From Magnetospirillum sp. (lineage in GTDB: Bacteria > Pseudomonadota > Alphaproteobacteria > Rhodospirillales > Magnetospirillaceae): a DNA stretch of 10,000 nucleotides. The position numbers and the translations under genes are program-made. The stretch covers positions 1-10,000 of the forward strand of contig JAIWOG010000109.1 in the NCBI GenBank assembly GCA_020217035.1. Reading direction: 5' to 3'. Under the pieces are notes generated by a model, which was given only the letters and a program-made list of their open reading frames with translations, did not search any database and had not been told where the DNA came from. Shown piece after piece: positions 6,748-10,000 of this stretch (position 1 is its first letter; every line of letters starts with the position of its first letter).

Positions 6748-7173
6748 TCAGCCCGGATCGCGGACCCGCCGGGTCAGCGCCCACGACCCCAAGGCCCGGT
6801 CGCATTGCGGCACGTGGCTGCCCATCCAACGGGCCACCACCTCGCGCACCACCGCGCGATCACGGTCGGCGCAGACATTGGCGTCGCGCATGTGGCGCAA
6901 TTGTTCCAAGATCCGCCAATGCTCGCGACGATGATGGTCCAGGTGGGGATAGGCGGCTTCGTCCATCAGGTTTTCCTGGTGGGTGAAGTTGCGATCCATG
7001 AACTTCAGCAAGGCGGTGATGCGGGTGCATTGGGTGCGGTCGCAATGGCCGTCCACCCGCCGACACTCGACGCCGGGCTCGAACAGGCGCCCCATCACAT
7101 AGCACAGCCCCTCGGTGCCGCGATCGATGTCGCGCACGCCCGTGCTGAGGTCGGCTGTACAGATCTTGGGCAT
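6748..7173 (-). CDS. Cysteine-rich hemerythrin-like protein with incomplete diiron site
   Basis: A 141-residue protein with the hemerythrin pattern: IDRGTEGL, NFTHQENLMDEAAYPHLDHH, RREH, then WMGSHVPQCDRAL. By spacing with classical hemerythrins, four ligands are kept (His81, His85, His120, Asp125 for His73, His77, His101, Asp106). Three are replaced: Thr20 for His25, Asn62 for His54, and Gln66 for the bridging Glu58. About 13 extra residues between the first two helices hold Cys37, His43, Cys44 and Cys49; other cysteines are at 5, 24, 101 and 124. It therefore probably does not form a normal O2-binding diiron centre; one iron, another metal or cysteine redox chemistry is possible. There is no signal peptide. 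The ATG at 7173 has only a weak ribosome site (GGATCCGGG). It lies upstream of norCBQD on the same strand and divergent from the padR-like/irr pair, which suggests an NO, O2 or iron-sensing role by inference. Confidence 0.75.
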   Translation of the reverse strand: MPKICTADLSTGVRDIDRGTEGLCYVMGRLFEPGVECRRVDGHCDRTQCTRITALLKFMDRNFTHQENLMDEAAYPHLDHHRREHWRILEQLRHMRDANVCADRDRAVVREVVARWMGSHVPQCDRALGSWALTRRVRDPG

Positions 7174-7181
7174 CCCGGATC

Positions 7182-7212
7182 CGGTGACGTCATTCTTGTG
7201 CGTCCGTCACCG
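7182..7212 (-). promoter_or_regulatory. 8-bp inverted repeat next to the hemerythrin-like gene start
   Basis: CGGTGACG (7182-7189) and CGTCACCG (7205-7212) form a perfect 8-bp stem with a 15-base loop, 8 bases before the start codon. A weak promoter-like pair, TTGCTG (7238-7233) and TACGGT (7214-7209) 18 bases apart, overlaps it on the minus strand. It could be an operator or a leader hairpin. The rest of the divergent region (7213-7285) shows nothing clear. Confidence 0.25.
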
Positions 7213-7285
7213 TACGGGAGTGGGCGGTGCAACAGCAACCTGAAATAAGCACAGCCTTTGCACCAATTTCCCGCACTCGTCGCTG

Positions 7286-7315
7286 TTGACAAGGGGCGAG
7301 TCCCGACCCTATTTT
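7286..7315 (+). promoter_or_regulatory. Sigma-70-type promoter of the padR-like/irr operon
   Basis: A perfect -35 hexamer TTGACA (7286-7291) is followed after 18 bases by TATTTT (7310-7315). Transcription would begin near 7322, only 16 to 28 bases before the likely start codons. This is the best housekeeping promoter match in the window. Confidence 0.6.
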
Positions 7316-7336
7316 TGCGAATGAATTTCATTTGCA
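7316..7336 (+). promoter_or_regulatory. Fur-type operator overlapping the transcription start
   Basis: A 21-bp palindrome has a left half TGCGAATGAA, a single central T, and a right half TTCATTTGCA. The halves are complementary at 9 of 10 positions. Length, AT-rich core and GAAT/ATTC pattern resemble Fur-family boxes (GATAATGATAATCATTATC type). It begins directly after the -10 hexamer and covers the predicted start of transcription, the classic place for a repressor. It does not look like the Irr ICE motif (TTTAGAA...TTCTAAA), so Fur is a better candidate than direct Irr autoregulation. Confidence 0.55.
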
Positions 7337-7337
7337 T

Positions 7338-7982
7338 ATGAGTCCCGCCATGAGCTTCACCCGCGCCGCCACCTTCAGCTTCATCGGCTCCAGCCGCCCC
7401 ATGGGCCCCGGTGACTTCATCTGGCTGGCCGCCTTGGGCTGCGCCAGCCGAGGCCCGACCACCGCCGAGGCGGTGTGCGCCTGCATCGACCATGTGGCTG
7501 CCGGACAATGGGCGCCGTCGCCGCAACTGGTGTGCGACTGCCTGGACGAAATGGCCCGTGCCCGCCACTTGAACTACGCCCATGACGGACGCCACGACTT
7601 GTTCAGTGCCACGCCCCAGGGCCTGGGCATCCTGCGCATGATGCTGTCCCTGCCCATCGAGCGCCCGACCACGCCCCTGGGACAGGTGGGATTGCGACTG
7701 AAACTGGCTTTCCTCGACCTGGCCCAACCCAACGACCGTGCGCAACACCTGCAGGATTTGATCGAAGCCCACCGCCAGGAACTGGCCCGCCGCCCGGCGC
7801 CGTGCGAATCCTGCCATTCTCCCGGCTGCTTCGGCCGCATGTGGGGCGAACACCACACCCAAGCCCTGCGCCGCGACCTGGAATTGCTGGAACACATGCT
7901 CGCCATGCCGCAAACGCAGACGACCACGCGACGCGAGGGTTGTTCCCAGGATGGATTGCACATAAACTGCATTTTAAATTAA
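7338..7982 (+). CDS. PadR-like, cysteine-rich transcriptional regulator (tentative)
   Basis: A 214-residue protein. Residues ~25-110 look like a winged helix (FIWLAALG ... PSPQLVCDCLDEMARARHLNYAHDGRHDLFSATPQGLGIL). Residues ~115-190 look like the helical dimerisation region of PadR-type regulators (LRLKLAFLDLAQPNDRAQHLQDLIEAH, ending RRDLELLEHML). It has ten cysteines, many paired: Cys47/49, Cys66/68, Cys156/159 with Cys164 (PCESCHSPGC), plus 35, 202 and 211. This suggests a metal, Fe-S or thiol sensor. The CESCH string mimics a c-haem site but the protein has no export signal. The start is uncertain: ATG 7338, ATG 7350 or TTG 7332, none with a clear ribosome site and with a very short leader. 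It is 21 bases upstream of irr, with which it is probably co-transcribed under the Fur-type operator. The target genes are unknown. Confidence 0.65.
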   Translation: MSPAMSFTRAATFSFIGSSRPMGPGDFIWLAALGCASRGPTTAEAVCACIDHVAAGQWAPSPQLVCDCLDEMARARHLNYAHDGRHDLFSATPQGLGILRMMLSLPIERPTTPLGQVGLRLKLAFLDLAQPNDRAQHLQDLIEAHRQELARRPAPCESCHSPGCFGRMWGEHHTQALRRDLELLEHMLAMPQTQTTTRREGCSQDGLHINCILN

Positions 7983-8003
7983 GGTTATCGGAAGAGGTAT
8001 GAC

Positions 8004-8405
8004 GTGCTCTGCATTGACGAGGCGACGCTGCGTGGCGCCGGAATCCGCCCGACCCGCCAACGCTTGACCATCGGCCGCCTGATCAAGGAAGGCGGCAGCC
8101 GCCACCTGACCCCCGACAGCCTGCACCAGGAAGCGCTGAGCCAGGGCATGCGCCTGTCCTTGGCCACCGTCTACAACACCTTGAACGAATTCGCCGCCGC
8201 CGGTCTGGTCAAGCGCGTGCCCATGGGCGAACGCAGCTGGTTCTGCACCAATACCGCCGAACACCATCACTTCTACCACGAAGCCACCGGCCGCATCGAA
8301 GACATCCCCGGCTGCCAGCCGCAGGTCATGGGCTTGCCCGCCGCCCCGGAAGGCATGGAAGTGGCCGGCATCGACGTCATCGTGCGGCTGCGCCGGGCAT
8401 CGTAA
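8004..8405 (+). CDS. irr: Irr-type iron response regulator (Fur family)
   Basis: A 133-residue cytoplasmic DNA-binding protein of the Fur superfamily, closest by eye to the alphaproteobacterial Irr branch. It has GIRPTRQRL, the recognition-helix region SLATVYNTLNEFAAAGLVKRV, the His triplet HHH at 87-89 (the haem/metal-binding region of Irr), and the typical Irr C-terminus with GMEVAGIDVIVRLRR. In rhizobia Irr controls haem synthesis and iron uptake under iron limitation. The CP-type haem regulatory motif near the N-terminus of Bradyrhizobium Irr is absent here. Translation must start at GTG 8004: an in-frame stop (7980-7982, the stop of the previous gene) precedes it, no other start lies between, and AAGAGG is 6 bases upstream. 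It is the second gene of the padR-like/irr operon. Confidence 0.88.
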   Translation: MLCIDEATLRGAGIRPTRQRLTIGRLIKEGGSRHLTPDSLHQEALSQGMRLSLATVYNTLNEFAAAGLVKRVPMGERSWFCTNTAEHHHFYHEATGRIEDIPGCQPQVMGLPAAPEGMEVAGIDVIVRLRRAS

Positions 8406-8438
8406 GCCCACCTGGGGTCAGGGCTTCTCGGTTTTTTT
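8404..8438 (+). terminator. Probable intrinsic terminator after irr
   Basis: AAGCCC (8404-8409) pairs with GGGCTT (8421-8426), with an alternative inner stem CCTG/CAGG (8411-8414 with 8419-8422), and a run of seven T (8432-8438) follows after five bases. It starts within the irr stop codon. The gap between stem and T-run is longer than ideal. It separates the iron-regulator operon from hprK. Confidence 0.5.
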
Positions 8439-8499
8439 GGGGGGCAAACGCAAGTGCGCCCCCCTTGACTCCGCCTCTGCCGACGCACAGGCTGTTTCC

Positions 8500-8931
8500 A
8501 TGCATTTGGTACACGCCACCAGCGTCGAGATCGGCGGCCATGCCGTGCTGATCCGCGGGCCTTCGGGCAGCGGCAAGTCGGACCTTGCGTTGCGGCTGAT
8601 GGATCAGGGTGCGCAGTTGGTGGCCGACGACCAGACGGGGCTCAGCGCCGAAAGCGGTCGGCTGTTCGTGTCGTGCCCGCCCACCATCGCCGGCATGATC
8701 GAGGTGCGGGGCCTGGGCATCCTGCGCCTGCCCCATCGCGACCGGGTGCCGCTGGCCCTGGTGGTCGACCTGGTGGCCGCCAAGGACGTGGAACGGCTGC
8801 CCGAGCCGTCGCGGACGGTTTTCCTGGGCATCCAGGTGCCGCGCCTGGCGCTGTGCGCCTTCGAGTCCTCGACCCCGGCCAAGGTTCGTCTTGCCGTGAC
8901 GGTGGCGACGCGAGATAGTACCGTCTTGTAA
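8500..8931 (+). CDS. hprK: Short HPr kinase/phosphorylase (C-terminal domain type)
   Basis: A 143-residue protein matching only the catalytic C-terminal domain of HPr kinase/phosphorylase, the usual form in alphaproteobacteria. It phosphorylates HPr on a serine to tune the PTS(Ntr) phosphorelay. Walker A is GPSGSGKS at residues 20-27, followed by LVADDQ (the catalytic Asp region) and IEVRGLGILRLP (the family signature). The ATG at 8500 was chosen because the fold begins there (MHLVHATSVEIGG), although its ribosome site is weak; an in-frame TTG at 8437 lies in the T-run of the terminator and is unlikely. Its stop overlaps the rapZ start by one base (TAATG), so the two are translationally coupled. 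The sensor kinase pair chvI/chvG often found just upstream is absent. Confidence 0.92.
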   Translation: MHLVHATSVEIGGHAVLIRGPSGSGKSDLALRLMDQGAQLVADDQTGLSAESGRLFVSCPPTIAGMIEVRGLGILRLPHRDRVPLALVVDLVAAKDVERLPEPSRTVFLGIQVPRLALCAFESSTPAKVRLAVTVATRDSTVL

Positions 8932-9842
8932 TGACCGACGCACTCCCCCCTTCGCCGGCCCTGGGCCGCGCCGTCCCGGCGGCCTTTGGCCGCGCCGTCA
9001 TCGTCACCGGGCTGTCGGGCGCCGGCAAGACCTCGGCGTTGAAGGTGCTGGAAGACCTGGGCTACGAGGCGGTGGACAACCTGCCGGTGACGCTGTTGTC
9101 CAACTTGATGAGCGGCGGCGGCGAACGGCCGCTGGCGGTGGGCATCGACATCCGCACCCGCGATTTCGGCGTCGAGCCGGTGCTGGCCGAAATCGACCGC
9201 ATCATGGCCGAGACCGGCCGCGCCGTCCGCCTGCTGTTCCTGGATTGCGACGACGAAGTGCTGCGGCGGCGCTTCACCGAGACGCGGCGGCGCCATCCGC
9301 TGGCCGCCGACCGGCCGCTGATCGACGGCATTCGCCACGAACGCGGCCTGGTGTCGCCACTGAAGCGCCGCGCCGACGTGGTGTTCGACACCTCGAACCT
9401 GGCGCCGGGCGAGTTCAAGCGCGTGCTGTCGTCGCATTTCGGCCTGGATGGCGACCGCGGCCTGATGGTCTTCGTCACCTCTTTCGCCTATCGCGAGGGC
9501 CTGCCGCGGGAAGCCGACCTGGTGTTCGACGCCCGTTTCCTGGCCAATCCCCATTACGTACCGGATCTGAAGCCGTTGACCGGACGCGACCAGGGCGTCG
9601 CCGATTATGTGTCGGGCGACCCGGCCTTCGCCGATTTCTTCGATTCTTTGACCCGGCTGCTCGCGCCGCTGTTGCCGCGCTTCGCCGCTGAGGGTAAGAG
9701 CTATCTAACCATCGCCATCGGATGCACCGGTGGCCGTCACCGTTCGGTCTACACGGCCGAGCGGCTGGCCCAATGGCTGAAAGACCAGGGCGCCAGGGTC
9801 GAGCTTCGCCACCGCGAGCTGGGCCAGGAAGGGATAAGATGA
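8931..9842 (+). CDS. rapZ: RapZ, nucleotide-binding RNase adapter protein
   Basis: A 303-residue protein of the RapZ (YvcJ/YhbJ) family, near full length. The N-terminal P-loop domain has GLSGAGKT at residues 27-34 and YEAVDNLPVTLL. The C-terminal domain contains TSFAYREGLPREADLVFDARFLANPHY and the conserved GCTGGRHRSV at 264-273. In E. coli RapZ guides RNase E to the small RNA GlmZ and so controls glucosamine-6-phosphate synthesis; the target in alphaproteobacteria is not established. About 20 extra Pro/Ala-rich residues precede the P-loop compared with the E. coli protein. The start at 8931 overlaps the hprK stop. The gene sits in the PTS cluster between hprK and an EIIA gene. Confidence 0.95.
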   Translation: MTDALPPSPALGRAVPAAFGRAVIVTGLSGAGKTSALKVLEDLGYEAVDNLPVTLLSNLMSGGGERPLAVGIDIRTRDFGVEPVLAEIDRIMAETGRAVRLLFLDCDDEVLRRRFTETRRRHPLAADRPLIDGIRHERGLVSPLKRRADVVFDTSNLAPGEFKRVLSSHFGLDGDRGLMVFVTSFAYREGLPREADLVFDARFLANPHYVPDLKPLTGRDQGVADYVSGDPAFADFFDSLTRLLAPLLPRFAAEGKSYLTIAIGCTGGRHRSVYTAERLAQWLKDQGARVELRHRELGQEGIR

Positions 9843-9852
9843 GGGGATGGAA

Positions 9853-10000
9853 ATGATCGGTCTGGTACTCGTCACCCACGGCCGTCTGGCCGAGGAGTTG
9901 GTCGCCGCCATGGAACACGTGGTCGGCCCGCAGCCCAATGTCGCGTCCGTGTGCATCGGCCCCGACGACGACATGGAACAGCGGCGCAACGACATCCTGG
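9853..10000 (+). CDS. PTS EIIA component, mannose/fructose (ManX) type, cut by window edge
   Basis: The first ~49 residues of a gene that runs off the right edge: MIGLVLVTHGRLAEELV, then HVVGPQPNVASVCIGPDDDMEQRR. This matches the EIIA-Man fold, with His9 in VTHG as the predicted phosphorylated residue. In alphaproteobacteria such a lone EIIA receives phosphate from HPr in the regulatory PTS and is not a sugar permease part. GAGGGG (9841-9846) lies 6 bases before ATG 9853 but touches the in-frame ATG at 9847, so 9853 is the better start. It follows rapZ by 10 bases, and ptsH would be expected next, beyond the window. Confidence 0.9.
   Translation, partial: MIGLVLVTHGRLAEELVAAMEHVVGPQPNVASVCIGPDDDMEQRRNDIL

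Noticed and set aside
7803..7817. CESCH in the PadR-like protein as a c-type haem site
   Set aside because: The protein has no signal peptide or membrane anchor, and c-haem attachment takes place in the periplasm. A metal or thiol role is more likely.
7095..7961. A 288-codon minus-strand frame across the divergent promoter region
   Set aside because: It is antisense to the PadR-like gene, crosses the promoter and Fur-type operator, and overlaps the hemerythrin-like start in another frame.
7338..7982. A Crp/Fnr-type NO regulator (NnrR/DNR) gene next to nor
   Set aside because: The candidate regulator has no cyclic-nucleotide-type beta roll or C-terminal helix-turn-helix; its helical C-terminus fits PadR-like proteins better.
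8604..9554. A 316-codon minus-strand frame
   Set aside because: It is antisense to hprK and rapZ, both of which have clear motifs, and has shadow-type composition.
1..10000. Mobile elements, CRISPR arrays, tRNA or rRNA genes
   Set aside because: No transposase, integrase, regularly spaced direct repeats, cloverleaf or rRNA sequence was seen by eye. The hairpins found are single copies within the window.

Overview
The window looks like chromosome of a GC-rich alphaproteobacterium of the Rhodospirillales, most likely Magnetospirillum or a close relative. The reasons are a GTP-dependent PEP carboxykinase, a short alphaproteobacterial HPr kinase followed by rapZ and an EIIA-Man-type gene, an Irr-type Fur-family regulator, and a denitrifier norCBQD cluster. 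This placement rests on recognising protein families, not on a database search.

Layout. At the left edge is the 5' part of pckG, on the minus strand (1-494). Next come a HugZ/PNPOx-like FMN-binding protein (684-1349, minus) and a small unrecognised 85-residue protein (1494-1751, minus), with two strong hairpins between them. The nitric oxide reductase operon norC-norB-norQ-norD fills 1900-6454 on the minus strand. It has an FNR/DNR-type box upstream of norC and an intrinsic-terminator-like hairpin between norB and norQ. Upstream of norC, also on the minus strand, is an unusual cysteine-rich hemerythrin-like gene (6748-7173). Divergent from it, on the plus strand, is an apparent two-gene iron-regulatory operon: a cysteine-rich PadR-like regulator (about 7338-7982) and irr (8004-8405). 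A Fur-type 21-bp palindrome lies on its probable transcription start. After a terminator-like hairpin, the right end carries the PTS-linked cluster hprK-rapZ-EIIA (8500 to the edge).

How the parts work together. norCB encode the cytochrome c-dependent NO reductase and norQD its AAA+/VWA activation pair. A hemerythrin-like protein and two probable iron/redox regulators sit beside the operon, so this is an NO/iron/oxygen neighbourhood. It lies between pckG and hprK, which in many alphaproteobacteria are close neighbours joined through chvI/chvG. No chvIG is visible here.

The most novel-looking items are the hemerythrin-like protein, which keeps one iron half-site but has lost the other and gained a cysteine-rich insertion, and the ten-cysteine PadR-like regulator paired with irr under a Fur-type operator. 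No tRNA, rRNA, CRISPR array, insertion sequence or prophage gene was seen. No gap without a gene exceeds 300 bases.
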